This document shows, piece after piece, positions 17,193 through 28,296 of a stretch of DNA of 64,000 nucleotides. Each line of letters opens with the position of its first letter. Position 1 is the first letter of the stretch. The notes under the pieces are model-generated. The model was given only the letters and a program-made list of their open reading frames with translations, had not been told where the DNA came from and did not search any database. Origin of the DNA: Acrocarpospora pleiomorpha (GTDB lineage Bacteria > Actinomycetota > Actinomycetes > Streptosporangiales > Streptosporangiaceae); assembly GCF_009687885.1 (NCBI RefSeq), contig NZ_BLAF01000019.1:78113-142112 (forward strand), in the 5' to 3' direction. The position numbers and the translations under genes are program-made.

Positions 17193-17764
17193 GGCAGCGC
17201 AGGAGCGAGGAGACCGTCCAGCGGCTGCTGGACACGGCTCTCGTCGCATTCACGGAAGGTGATTTCACCCTGCGCGGAGTGACTACGCGCAGCGGCGTCA
17301 GCGTGGGCAGCCTTTATCACCATTTCGGCAGCTTCGACGGGCTGGCTGCAGCGCTGTACAGCGAATGTATGGCCCTGCTGCTGGACGCGCTGATCGACGC
17401 CCTGGAGCGCACCCGCACGCCGCGGACGGGAGTGCGCGCGATCGTCCGCGCGTACCTGGCCTTCACCAGGACCAGCCCCGCGCGCGCCCGTTTCATCCAC
17501 GCCGCCCCCAACACGGCCGGGCACGCGGCCGCGATCGCCGAGCGCAAAGCGCCGCAAATCGACCGCCTGGTGGCCTGGCTGCGCCCGCACATCGCCGCCG
17601 GAACCGTGGCCGACCTGCCGATTCCGCTGATCGAGATGCTGCTGATCGGGCCGCTCGCCGAGGTGACCCGGCGCTGGCTGGCGGGGGTGCCGGGCATCGA
17701 TCTGGCCGAGGCCGCCCGGGTGCTGCCCGAGCCCATCTGGCGCTCACTCCAGGCTGGTTATTGA
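17189..17764 (+). CDS. TetR-family repressor
   Basis: TetR regulator of 191 residues. The N-terminal HTH covers about 8-55 (TLRGVTTRSGVSVGSLYHHFGSFDGL) and is followed by an all-helical ligand domain of no recognised subtype. Its ATG overlaps the SDR stop. The direct repeats at 16378-16398 in the shared promoter are its probable operator, so autoregulation is likely. Confidence 0.88.
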   Translation: MRQRRSEETVQRLLDTALVAFTEGDFTLRGVTTRSGVSVGSLYHHFGSFDGLAAALYSECMALLLDALIDALERTRTPRTGVRAIVRAYLAFTRTSPARARFIHAAPNTAGHAAAIAERKAPQIDRLVAWLRPHIAAGTVADLPIPLIEMLLIGPLAEVTRRWLAGVPGIDLAEAARVLPEPIWRSLQAGY

Positions 17765-17803
17765 CTACGAAACGGCAGGCGGGTTACGTTCGCTCCAATT
17801 AAA

Positions 17804-17827
17804 AGGAAAGCTTCCTAATAGTTTCCT
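17804..17827. promoter_or_regulatory. Inverted repeat upstream of chitinase gene
   Basis: AGGAAA-N12-TTTCCT, embedded in the only AT-rich stretch between the TetR gene and the chitinase gene. GGAAAGCTTCC inside it is a second, overlapping near-palindrome. It is a probable operator for carbon-source control of the chitinase. The start codon is 160 bases further on, so the transcript would have a long leader. Confidence 0.45.
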
Positions 17828-17986
17828 TGGAACCCGCAGCTAGGAACCGTGCGCCATGCAGCGATCGCCGCCCGCCCAGGAACCCCACCCGCTGAGCGTT
17901 TCCCCCCGAGTGCCCGCCCGAGCCCGGTCGGCCGTGCACACGCGTCCCGACATCCGATCCCCCCATGGACGTGGAGCAGCACAGAT

Positions 17987-20245
<2,259 letters not shown>

Positions 20246-20282
20246 TCCCGACCCGGGCGAGCCTCTGATCTCGCCCCTACCT

Positions 20283-20312
20283 GGCCCGCCGGAGAACCCT
20301 CTCCGGCGGGCC
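20283..20312 (+). terminator. Rho-independent-type terminator after chitinase gene
   Basis: A perfect 13-bp GC-rich stem (GGCCCGCCGGAGA and its complement) with a four-base ACCC loop, followed by TGTCTATT. It lies 38 bases after the chitinase stop. Confidence 0.8.
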
Positions 20313-20375
20313 TGTCTATTGGTCGTTGTCCACAGGGAGGCGGCGGGGGCGTGCGGGGTCGGGCAGAATAGCCGG

Positions 20376-22712
20376 GTGACGACTTCGATCAACCAGCGGA
20401 TCGCCGAGGAGCTCGGTGTGCGGGAGCGGCAGGTGGCCGCGGCCGTGGAGCTGCTCGATGGCGGGGCGACCGTGCCGTTCATCGCGCGGTATCGCAAGGA
20501 AGCGACCGAGATGCTCGACGACGCGCAGCTGCGGTCGCTGGAGGAGCGGCTGCGCTATCTGCGGGAGCTGGAGGAGCGCCGGAGCGCGATCCTGGAGTCG
20601 ATCCGGTCGCAGGGCAAGCTGGACGACGCGCTGGAAGCGCAGATCATGGCGGCCGACTCCAAGGCGCGGCTGGAGGACATCTACCTGCCCTACAAGCCGA
20701 AGCGGCGGACCAAGGCGCAGATCGCGCGGGAGGCCGGGCTCGAGCCGCTGGCCGACCAGCTGCTCGGGGATCCGGCCCTGGATCCGGCGGCCACCGCGGC
20801 CGCCTATGTCGGGGAGGCGGTGGCCGACGCGGCGGCCGCCCTCGAAGGGGCGCGGGCCATTCTCATCGAGCGGTTCGGCGAGGACGCGGACCTGATCGGC
20901 GAGCTGCGCGAGAGCATGTGGTCGCGCGGGCGGCTGCTGGCGCAGGTCAAGGAGGGCAAGGAGGAGGCCGGGGCCAAGTTCTCCGACTACTTCGCGTTCG
21001 GCGAGCCGTTCACCAAGCTGCCCTCGCATCGCATCCTGGCCATGTTCCGGGGCGAGAAGGAGGAGATCCTCTCGCTGACCCTGGAGCCGGAGGAGCCGCA
21101 GGAGGGGCCGAGCACGTTCGAGCGGCGGATCGCGCGGCGGTTCGGGATCGCGGACCAGGGCCGGGCGGCGGATCGCTGGCTGGTGGACACGGTGCGGTGG
21201 GCCTGGCGGACGCGGGTGCTCGTGCATCTGGGCATCGACCTGCGGACGCGGCTGTGGCAGGCGGCCGAGGAGGAGGCCGTGCGGGTGTTCGCGGCCAACC
21301 TGCGCGACCTGCTGCTGGCCGCTCCGGCGGGGACCCGGCCCACGATGGGGCTCGACCCCGGGTTGCGTACGGGGGTGAAGGTGGCCGTGGTCGACGCGAC
21401 CGGCAAGGTGGTCGAGACCGCGACGATCTACCCGCACGAGCCGCGGCGGCAGTGGGACCAGTCGATCGCCGTGCTCGGGGCGCTCGCGCGCAAGCACGCG
21501 GTCGAGCTGATCGCGATCGGCAACGGGACCGCGTCACGGGAGACCGACAAGCTCGCGGGCGACTTGCTGAAGCTGATGCCCGGCCTGACGAAGATCGTGG
21601 TGTCGGAGGCGGGGGCTTCGGTCTATTCGGCTTCTGCGTACGCGTCGCAGGAGTTGCCCGAGCTGGACGTGTCGCTGCGGGGCGCGGTGTCGATCGCGCG
21701 GCGGCTGCAGGATCCGCTGGCCGAGCTGGTGAAGATCGATCCCAAGTCGATCGGCGTGGGGCAGTATCAGCACGATCTGTCCGAGTTGAAACTGTCGCGG
21801 TCGCTGGACGCGGTGGTGGAGGACTGCGTGAACGCGGTCGGCGTGGACGTGAACACGGCCTCAGCTCCCCTGCTGACGCGGGTGTCGGGGATCGGGTCCG
21901 GGCTGGCCGAGAACATCGTGCTGCATCGCGACGCCAACGGCCCGTTCCGGTCGCGGCGGGCGTTGAAGGACGTGGCCCGGCTGGGACCCAAGGCCTTCGA
22001 GCAGTGCGCGGGCTTCCTGCGCATCCCCGGCGGAGACGATCCGCTGGACGCCTCCAGCGTGCACCCGGAGGCGTATCCGGTGGTGCGCCGGATGCTGGCG
22101 GGCGGCGACCTCAAGTCCGTGATCGGTGACAGCGCCAAACTCAGGAAACTCAACCCCGCCGACTTCGTCGACGACACCTTCGGCCTCCCGACGGTGACCG
22201 ACATCCTCAAGGAACTCGAAAAGCCCGGCCGCGACCCTCGCCCCGCCTTCAAGACGGCCACCTTCAAAGACGGCATCGACAAGATCAGCGACCTCAAGCC
22301 CGGCCTGATCCTGGAAGGCGTCGTCACCAACGTCGCCGCCTTCGGCGCGTTCGTCGACGTCGGCGTCCACCAGGACGGCTTGGTCCACGTCTCAGCCATG
22401 TCATCAAATTTCGTGAAGGATCCCCGCGACGTGGTGAAACCGGGCGACATCGTCCGCGTCAAGGTCCTCGACGTGGACATCCCCCGCAAACGCATCTCCC
22501 TGACCTTGCGCCTAGAAGACGACGCGGCAAAATCCGTGCCATCCCCGCGCGGCGAACCTCGCCAGGGCAAACCAGGCGGCAAACAACAGGGCGGCACCCA
22601 ATCCCGCCAAAACCGCGGCGGCTCCAACCGCGACTCCAACTCCGGCGGCGGCTCCATGGCCGAGGCCCTCCGCCGCGCAGGCCTCAACGACCCAGGCCGA
22701 CGAAACCGCTGA
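20376..22712 (+). CDS. tex: Tex-family RNA-binding transcription accessory protein
   Basis: About 778 residues: the Tex N-terminal HTH-like region (INQRIAEELGVRERQVAAAVELL), a YqgF/RuvC-like domain (TMGLDPGLRTGVKVAVVD), helix-hairpin-helix repeats (VNTASAPLLTRVSGIGSGLAENIV) and an S1 RNA-binding domain at about 641-712. A low-complexity Gly/Asn/Arg/Ser tail follows. A GTG start at 20376 fits the family N-terminus; the in-frame codons upstream do not. Tex binds RNA and acts on transcription and RNA turnover. The last 20 residues are echoed by a degraded copy just downstream. Confidence 0.92.
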   Translation: MTTSINQRIAEELGVRERQVAAAVELLDGGATVPFIARYRKEATEMLDDAQLRSLEERLRYLRELEERRSAILESIRSQGKLDDALEAQIMAADSKARLEDIYLPYKPKRRTKAQIAREAGLEPLADQLLGDPALDPAATAAAYVGEAVADAAAALEGARAILIERFGEDADLIGELRESMWSRGRLLAQVKEGKEEAGAKFSDYFAFGEPFTKLPSHRILAMFRGEKEEILSLTLEPEEPQEGPSTFERRIARRFGIADQGRAADRWLVDTVRWAWRTRVLVHLGIDLRTRLWQAAEEEAVRVFAANLRDLLLAAPAGTRPTMGLDPGLRTGVKVAVVDATGKVVETATIYPHEPRRQWDQSIAVLGALARKHAVELIAIGNGTASRETDKLAGDLLKLMPGLTKIVVSEAGASVYSASAYASQELPELDVSLRGAVSIARRLQDPLAELVKIDPKSIGVGQYQHDLSELKLSRSLDAVVEDCVNAVGVDVNTASAPLLTRVSGIGSGLAENIVLHRDANGPFRSRRALKDVARLGPKAFEQCAGFLRIPGGDDPLDASSVHPEAYPVVRRMLAGGDLKSVIGDSAKLRKLNPADFVDDTFGLPTVTDILKELEKPGRDPRPAFKTATFKDGIDKISDLKPGLILEGVVTNVAAFGAFVDVGVHQDGLVHVSAMSSNFVKDPRDVVKPGDIVRVKVLDVDIPRKRISLTLRLEDDAAKSVPSPRGEPRQGKPGGKQQGGTQSRQNRGGSNRDSNSGGGSMAEALRRAGLNDPGRRNR

Positions 22713-22800
22713 AACTCCGCGCTCCTAAGGACACCGGGGGTTTCAGCGGGAAAATGTCTCCCCGACGCTGACAGCTTGCCAACGGTCGAGGAACGACGGC

Positions 22801-22892
22801 CAACCCCGCCAGAACCGCAGCAGTTCTGGCGGCGGCTCCCTCTCCCTGGCCGAGTCCCTCCGCCGTGCAGGTCTCAACAACCCGCTGCTGCT
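22801..22892 (+). pseudogene. Degraded partial copy of the tex 3' end
   Basis: This segment aligns with tex positions of about 22601-22694. It reads SGGGSLSLAESLRRAGLNNP where Tex ends SGGGSMAEALRRAGLNDP, with a six-base insertion and scattered substitutions. It has no start, and no protein continues from it. It looks like a relic of a local duplication, or of a second tex-like tail left by a rearrangement. Confidence 0.7.
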
Positions 22893-23336
22893 CGTGGCGC
22901 CGGTGCGGCGAGAACCGCTACCGGCGTTAACGGCGCCGGATAACGGTGAGCAACCCGGTAAATCTGCTCATTGTGTTAGGTGCTCTTGGGGCACCCGGTT
23001 GGCGGCGCGGAATTCGCGGCTGGGTTAAGCGTGCGGGCGTGACCCTCGTTGAGGTAATTTCTCTGAGCGGTGGAGGCGAGTTCCGGCTCGGAACTGGGGT
23101 GGACTTCGCCATGGTGTCTTCCATGCGCGATGTCAGGGAGATACGTTCGCGGGGATGTTCATGTCGAGCACCTTGAACCCGGACGATGTCGCTGTGGCGA
23201 GGGCGTGGCAGGCGCAGATGATGTCTGCGTAAGGCACCTTGACCCGGGCCATATCGCCCGGTTTCGCCACGTCTTTCTATTTCATGCGCGATTCGGTTTG
23301 GAGCCTGGCTCCCTATGCTGATTGGACTTCACCCCA
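22893..23336. other. Intergenic stretch upstream of the DUF2278 gene
   Basis: No convincing gene. A 25-codon reading frame at 23155-23232 starts ATGTTCATGTCG and contains NPDDVAVARAWQAQMMSA; it could be a truncated gene start but has no recognised family. A TATGCT box at 23314-23319 is a possible -10 element for the next gene. Confidence 0.5.
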
Positions 23337-24341
23337 ATGCCGTTGCGCTCCTATGGTGTACTCGCCGGTCGTCCGGTGGATCGGCGTCGTGAAGGGACCA
23401 CCGACACTCCGCACTACCAGATCCATCTGCGGGATACCGCGGGCACTGACTACCGGGCCGCGGTCAATGTGCAGTCGCAGCAGGCGCCGTCCGAGTTGCT
23501 GTATCTCGCTGACGAGAACTTCACCCATCCCATGACCGGGCTGTTGCCCGCAGCCGGGAGTGGATGGACGGCGCTGGCGCCCAGCCCGGGGAAGGGAGCG
23601 CTGGACTATATCCGGGGCAACCTGTTCGATCCCGCGCTTATGCGTGCCCTGCCGCCCGAACTGCCCGGCAGCGACAACGACCTCGCGGACAAGCTCGACC
23701 ACTACGTCCAGCGCGCGATCAATGACGCCGCGGCCGGGGTGTACGTGTTCGGTGAACGGTGGGGCCCGGAAGCGTCCACTCGCGACAAGGTATTCGGGTT
23801 CCTGCCGGGCAACGGGGTGCACGACGTGCACATGAACCAGGGCAACAGCGAGCGTTTCCGACGGGATGACGGTGTCTGGCAGGACGGGGGAATGCTCATC
23901 CATCTCCCTGGCGAGGGTCGGTGGATCGCGATCTTCCTGGCCTTCCAGTCCCAGGCCTGGCACACCGACGACACCACCGGTCACACCATCGGGGCCGCTC
24001 CGGCCCGGCCCACCCCGGGAGAACTGCCGTTGCGGATTGTCGCCGCGCTGGTCAACCCCGTCGGCCCTGCCCCGGAAGCGGAGACCGTCACCCTCCTCAA
24101 CGCCTCGCCCGGACCGATCGGCCTCGACGGCTGGCACCTGGCCGACCAGGCCAAACGCACCCTTCCCCTGGCGGGCTCCCTCGGACCTGGCGAGACGCTC
24201 CGCCTCCCGGTGACAGCCGGTCTGCAACTGGGCAACAACGGCGGAGCCATCACCTTGCTCGACCCCGCCGGTCTCAAGGTTCACGGCGTCTCGTACACCA
24301 AGGAACAAGCCGGACGCGAAGGATGGACGCTCACCTTCTAG
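23337..24341 (+). CDS. DUF2278-family protein with C-terminal lamin-tail-like domain
   Basis: About 334 residues. The N-terminal two thirds match the DUF2278 (YukJ-like) pattern: MPLRSYGVLAGRPVDRR at the start, LFDPALMRALPPELPG, and VHDVHMNQGNS. The last 100 residues (ETVTLLNASPGPIGLDGWHLADQ, LQLGNNGGAITLLDPAG) resemble a lamin-tail (LTD) beta-sandwich. Function is unknown; no signal peptide is seen. A TTG 15 bases upstream is an alternative start. It stands alone and converges on the next gene. Confidence 0.8.
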   Translation: MPLRSYGVLAGRPVDRRREGTTDTPHYQIHLRDTAGTDYRAAVNVQSQQAPSELLYLADENFTHPMTGLLPAAGSGWTALAPSPGKGALDYIRGNLFDPALMRALPPELPGSDNDLADKLDHYVQRAINDAAAGVYVFGERWGPEASTRDKVFGFLPGNGVHDVHMNQGNSERFRRDDGVWQDGGMLIHLPGEGRWIAIFLAFQSQAWHTDDTTGHTIGAAPARPTPGELPLRIVAALVNPVGPAPEAETVTLLNASPGPIGLDGWHLADQAKRTLPLAGSLGPGETLRLPVTAGLQLGNNGGAITLLDPAGLKVHGVSYTKEQAGREGWTLTF

Positions 24342-24431
24342 CAGCTTGAACGGCGTGTTGGCTGATGAGAGCGGGTCGCATTAGAAACCACGTGTTTCCG
24401 GGTGAGGGGACCGGAGTCGCTTTCCGGCTTA

Positions 24432-25391
24432 TCAGGCATAACCCCCTTCACGGAGGCTGCGCCCGGTCTCGACTATCACGTCGTCGGTCGGGCGCGGCGT
24501 CCAGCCGAGCACTCTCACGGCCTTGGCGTTGGACAGGTGGCGAACCAGGCCGACGCTCCTGGCCAGTTCGGCCATCGACGCGTCAGTCCTGGCCGCCTTC
24601 TTGACGACCTCGTCGGGCACCACCTCGGTCGGCGTGTCGTAGCCCAGTCGCTCGCGCAGCACGGTCGCGATGTGTTCCATCGACACGGCGTCGCCGGAGG
24701 ACCCCAGGAAGCGCTCCCCGGCCGCCTCCTTCGCCGTCATCGCCCGAAGGTGCAGGTCGGCGGCGTCCCGTACGTCGATCATCCCGAAGGACACCCGCGG
24801 GATGGCCGGCATCGAGCCGTTCATCAGCCCGGCCACCACATTGATCGAGCTGGCGTAGTCCGGGCCCAGCACCGGACCGAAGATGCCGACCGGGTTGACC
24901 ACGGTCAGCTCCATCTCGCCGCGGTCGAACGCCCAGGCCGCCCGCTCGGCCAGCGCCTTGGACTTCACGTATGGCGCGACGTCGGCGTCGATCTCACTCC
25001 AGTCCTCCTCGGTGAAGGGCCGGTCGGTCTGCGGGTGACCGTAGCCGATGGCCGCGAACGACGAGGTGACGACTACACGCCGCACCCCCGCGTCACGGGC
25101 CGCCCGAAGCACCCGTACGGTGCCTTCCACGGCCGGGACGATCACTTCGTTCTCATCCTTCGGGGACGTGGCAGGCAGCGGTGAGGCCACGTGGAGCACG
25201 TAGTCGCAGCCCTTCACCGCCTCGTCCCAGCCGTCGTCGGACGTCAGATCGGCCACCGTCGAGGGCACGTCCCGCGGGGCCCTGCTCGCGTCGCGCACGG
25301 TGGTGCGCACGTCGTGGCCGGCCTCCAGGGCTCGCGTGATCACGCGGGTCGCCAGGAAGCCGGTTCCTCCAGTTACCAGCACGGTTTCCAT
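24432..25391 (-). CDS. NAD(P)-dependent epimerase/reductase (extended SDR, dihydroflavonol-reductase-like)
   Basis: About 319 residues. N-terminal VLVTGGTGFLATRVI binds the cofactor. DYVLHVASPLP and VTSSFAAIGYG, then PYVKSKALAERAAW, supply the Ser-Tyr-Lys site. This is the pattern of dihydroflavonol-4-reductase/cinnamoyl-CoA-reductase-like SDRs acting on aldehydes or ketones. It is divergent from a TetR gene with a perfect palindrome between them, and is probably repressed by it. I prefer the ATG at 25391 (METVLVTG) to one five codons upstream. Confidence 0.86.
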   Translation of the reverse strand: METVLVTGGTGFLATRVITRALEAGHDVRTTVRDASRAPRDVPSTVADLTSDDGWDEAVKGCDYVLHVASPLPATSPKDENEVIVPAVEGTVRVLRAARDAGVRRVVVTSSFAAIGYGHPQTDRPFTEEDWSEIDADVAPYVKSKALAERAAWAFDRGEMELTVVNPVGIFGPVLGPDYASSINVVAGLMNGSMPAIPRVSFGMIDVRDAADLHLRAMTAKEAAGERFLGSSGDAVSMEHIATVLRERLGYDTPTEVVPDEVVKKAARTDASMAELARSVGLVRHLSNAKAVRVLGWTPRPTDDVIVETGRSLREGGYA

Positions 25392-25421
25392 GACGTCACC
25401 GTACAATAGAAAACGGGTTGT

Positions 25422-25437
25422 CGAAAACGCATTTTCG
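25422..25437. promoter_or_regulatory. Palindromic operator between SDR and TetR genes
   Basis: CGAAAA-CGCA-TTTTCG is a perfect inverted repeat, preceded by another AAAACG half-site at 25410-25415. It sits between the divergent starts and is a likely TetR binding site controlling both directions. Confidence 0.65.
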
Positions 25438-25450
25438 TTAAGGAGTGTCC

Positions 25451-26020
25451 ATGCGCAGCCGCCTGACCGAGCAGCGTGAGCGGGAGTTGCTCGACGTCGC
25501 CCTCCGGCTCGTCCGCGAGAAGGGGTACGACAAGGTCACGATCGACGACATCGCGAACACCGCCAGGGCCAGTACGGCGACGCTCTACCGGCGGTGGGGC
25601 GGCAAGGCGCAGATGGTGATCACAGCGGTGAAGGTGAGCAAGCCCGCGCCGCCGGAGGAGATCGACACCGGCTCGTTGCGCGGCGACCTGCTAGCGATGA
25701 CCAGGCGCGTGATGGTGCCCCGGCCGTTCACGGGCCTGGCCCAAGCCGTGCTGGTGGACGCCGAACTCCGGACGGCCTTTCACGGGCTCATGATCGAACC
25801 GGAGCTGGAGGTCGCGCGGCGGGCGTTGCGGCGGCATGTCGAGGCCGGGCTCATCGACCCGGGCAACCCCGTGCTCGACCTGGTCGACCGGGTGCTGATC
25901 GGGCCGCTGGTGGCCGAGGCGCTCTGGCTCGGCGAGACACCCGGCCTGGCCGAACGACTGGTCGACGACGTGCTGCTGCCGCTGCTCAAACCGGCGGCGC
26001 TTGATGGCGCTCAGCGATAA
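25451..26020 (+). CDS. TetR-family repressor
   Basis: About 189 residues. HTH at about 18-55 (VTIDDIANTARASTATLYRRWGGKAQ), with a C-terminal domain resembling TetR_C_11 types (LDLVDRVLIGPLVAEALW). An AAGGAG site lies five bases before the ATG at 25451. It is divergent from the reductase gene it probably controls. Confidence 0.88.
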   Translation: MRSRLTEQRERELLDVALRLVREKGYDKVTIDDIANTARASTATLYRRWGGKAQMVITAVKVSKPAPPEEIDTGSLRGDLLAMTRRVMVPRPFTGLAQAVLVDAELRTAFHGLMIEPELEVARRALRRHVEAGLIDPGNPVLDLVDRVLIGPLVAEALWLGETPGLAERLVDDVLLPLLKPAALDGAQR

Positions 26021-26021
26021 G

Positions 26022-26276
26022 TCAGGCGGCGTGTTGTTCCGCGCATGCCTGGGCGAGGACGTCCAGGGAGATGCCCAGGGCTTGGCCCAGGGCGGCGATG
26101 GTGAAGAAGGCCGGGGTCGGGACGCGGCCTGTTTCGATTTTGCGGAGGGTCTCCGGGGAGAGGCCCGCGGCGGCCGCGACCTCCGGCATGCTGCGCTCTC
26201 CCCTGGCTTCGCGCAGGAGGCGACCCAGGCGGTGGCCGCGTTCGTGGTCCAGTTCGGTGAGCGAAGGTCGCACCAT
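26022..26276 (-). CDS. Small XRE-family HTH protein
   Basis: 84-residue DNA-binding protein made of little more than a Cro/CI helix-turn-helix (SMPEVAAAAGLSPETLRKIETGR). It is divergent from the methionine aminopeptidase gene, with ATACCGGTAT between them. A small XRE gene facing a second map gene recurs in actinomycetes, so it probably regulates that gene. It converges almost end to end with the TetR gene (one base between their stop codons). Confidence 0.85.
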   Translation of the reverse strand: MVRPSLTELDHERGHRLGRLLREARGERSMPEVAAAAGLSPETLRKIETGRVPTPAFFTIAALGQALGISLDVLAQACAEQHAA

Positions 26277-26303
26277 GACAGCATCGTAGCAACCGTGATA
26301 ACA

Positions 26304-26313
26304 ATACCGGTAT
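26304..26313. promoter_or_regulatory. Palindrome in XRE/map divergent promoter
   Basis: ATACCGGTAT, a perfect 10-bp palindrome inside a locally AT-rich region (GATAACAATACCGGTATAAC) between the divergent genes. It is a likely XRE operator. Confidence 0.5.
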
Positions 26314-26342
26314 AACTATTGGAGTAACCGGCTGGAGGAATC

Positions 26343-27116
26343 ATGGTCGAGCTCAAGACGAGCGGCGAGCTGGACGCCATGCGGGAGGCGGGGCGGGTCG
26401 TCGGGCGCGCGCTGGCCGCCATGAAGGCCGCGGTCGCCCCGGGCGTACGGCTGACGGAACTGAACGAGATCGCCGCCACGATCCTGGCGGAGAGTAAGGC
26501 CACGTCGGCGTTTCTGCACTACAAGCCGGACTTCGCGCCGACCCCTTTCCCGGCCGTGATCTGCGCGTCGGTGAACGACGTGATCGTGCACGGCATCCCG
26601 GACCGCTACCGGGTCCGCGAGGGCGATCTGCTGAGCATCGACTTCGGGGCGTACCTGGACGGCTGGGCGGGTGACGCCGCGTTCAGCACCGTGGTCGGCG
26701 AGGTGGCCTCCGGCCGGGACCAGCGCCTGATCGACGTGGCCTGGGAGGCGATGGAGGCGGCGTTGAAGATGGCCGTCCCCGGCAACCGGCTGGGTGACAT
26801 CGAGCATGCCATCGGGCAGGTGGGCCGCGCCGCCGGATACGGCATCCCCGACGGCTTCGGCGGCCACGGCATCGGCCGCCACATGCACGAGACGCCCCCG
26901 TTCGTCCACAATGAGGGCCGCCCGGGCCGCGGCATGGTCCTGCGCCCGGGCCTCACCCTGGCCCTCGAGCCGATGTTCCTGTCCGGCGGCTCCGACCACT
27001 ACTACACCGCCGGCGACGGCTGGGCCCTGCACAGCTCGGACGGCACCCGCGCCGTCCACGTCGAGCACTCGATCGCCATCACCGACGACGGCCCCCGGAT
27101 CCTCACTCTTCCCTGA
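26343..27116 (+). CDS. map: Type I methionine aminopeptidase
   Basis: 257-residue metalloprotease that removes the initiator Met. Metal ligands are visible as Asp100 and Asp111 (DFGAYLDGWAGD), His175 (GGHGIGRHMHE), and the Glu residues in ALEPM and VEHSI. It lacks an N-terminal zinc-finger extension. GGAGG precedes the ATG. Actinomycetes usually carry a housekeeping map in the ribosomal-protein region. This copy, paired with an XRE regulator, is probably an accessory paralogue expressed under particular conditions. Confidence 0.92.
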   Translation: MVELKTSGELDAMREAGRVVGRALAAMKAAVAPGVRLTELNEIAATILAESKATSAFLHYKPDFAPTPFPAVICASVNDVIVHGIPDRYRVREGDLLSIDFGAYLDGWAGDAAFSTVVGEVASGRDQRLIDVAWEAMEAALKMAVPGNRLGDIEHAIGQVGRAAGYGIPDGFGGHGIGRHMHETPPFVHNEGRPGRGMVLRPGLTLALEPMFLSGGSDHYYTAGDGWALHSSDGTRAVHVEHSIAITDDGPRILTLP

Positions 27117-28296
27117 CGGGAAGGTCACGCGGCCCTGCCCCGAACGCGTCCGCCGCAACCTGCGCGAACCACCCCACTCCGGGCAACAGCAGGAACCAGC
27201 CCGCGCATGCCCACCCCAGATGCACGTGCTGCACGGCGTTCGCGAAAGCGGCCACCCCGTCCGCGACCAGCCCGTCCCCCCGCTCGTACCGCATCCGCCG
27301 CAGCCGTCCCGGATGCCCTTCGGCGGCGGCCACCCGCAACGCCACCGGCTTCCGCCGGACCAGCCACCGCGCCAGCGCGCCGCACTCCCCGCAGGTCTCC
27401 GCCAGGTACACCACCGCCGAAGGCATTCCCGGGTACGGCCGGAGCCCGGGCACCCAAGCCCGCACCCCGTCATGCGATCGCCCGAACCGGGCTCGCAGCT
27501 GGTTGCCCTCGTGCCAGGCCGCGAGCCCCGCTCCGTACGCGAACGCGGTGGCCGCACCGGCCAGGAACCGCACGTCCACGACGGCGAGGATGAGGTAGCT
27601 CACCACGATGGACGCCTGCATCGGATTCCGGACATAAGCGTAAGGGCCGCTGGTGACCAGTCGTTCGGGGGGATCGAAGGGCAGGGGCGTACCGGATCCG
27701 GCGACGGCGAACTCGCGGACGGCCGCCACGCCGAGCAGGCAGGGCGGGGCGAGCACCTGAACGAGCAGGCTGATCGCCCACGCGGGCTGGGACCAGGCTC
27801 CGGTGATCGCGAGGGGAAGCCCGAGCATGACCGCGCCCGCCAGCAGGACCTGAGCCGCCACCCGGACCCGGAGCCGGGTCCCGGCCACCGTCCAGCGTGC
27901 GAGGAGCAGCCCCGGCACGAGGGCGACGAGAATGGCCACCGTCTCCCCGTAAAGCCAGGTGGCGTGCACGGTGACCACCGGACCGGCCTGCGGCATGAAC
28001 GCGAGATCGATCCAGGCCAGGATTCCCACCACCAGCGGCAGCGGATGGCCCAAACCGATATGCGCGGGTATGGCGCCCCACAGCACCGCCCAGGCGATGA
28101 GCAGCTCGACCGGCAGTCCCCCTCCGGGGAACGACCACCAGCCGACCTCGACGGCGACGGCGTTCACCACGGTGAGCGCCACCAGGTTCCAGACGGTGGA
28201 GAGGATGATCGCGGCGATTTCCCGGCCCGCGGGCCTGACCACCAGCAGCGTGATCCAGAAGACGACGATCGGAGCGAACGTCAGCACGGCGATCAT
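27103..28296 (-). CDS. Membrane methyltransferase (ICMT/PEMT-like) fused to a DCC thiol-oxidoreductase-like domain
   Basis: About 397 residues. The first 290 are a polytopic membrane protein with at least six hydrophobic helices. They end in PPERLVTSGPYAYVRNPMQAS, the SAM-site signature of isoprenylcysteine/phospholipid methyltransferases. The last 100 residues (VVYLAETCGECGALARWL, then HLGWACAGWFLLLPGVGWF) match the DCC/DUF393 family, with a CxxC that suggests thiol-disulfide chemistry. The ATG at 28296 overlaps the upstream stop as ATGA. The substrate is unknown. Confidence 0.75.
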   Translation of the reverse strand: MIAVLTFAPIVVFWITLLVVRPAGREIAAIILSTVWNLVALTVVNAVAVEVGWWSFPGGGLPVELLIAWAVLWGAIPAHIGLGHPLPLVVGILAWIDLAFMPQAGPVVTVHATWLYGETVAILVALVPGLLLARWTVAGTRLRVRVAAQVLLAGAVMLGLPLAITGAWSQPAWAISLLVQVLAPPCLLGVAAVREFAVAGSGTPLPFDPPERLVTSGPYAYVRNPMQASIVVSYLILAVVDVRFLAGAATAFAYGAGLAAWHEGNQLRARFGRSHDGVRAWVPGLRPYPGMPSAVVYLAETCGECGALARWLVRRKPVALRVAAAEGHPGRLRRMRYERGDGLVADGVAAFANAVQHVHLGWACAGWFLLLPGVGWFAQVAADAFGAGPRDLPVREE

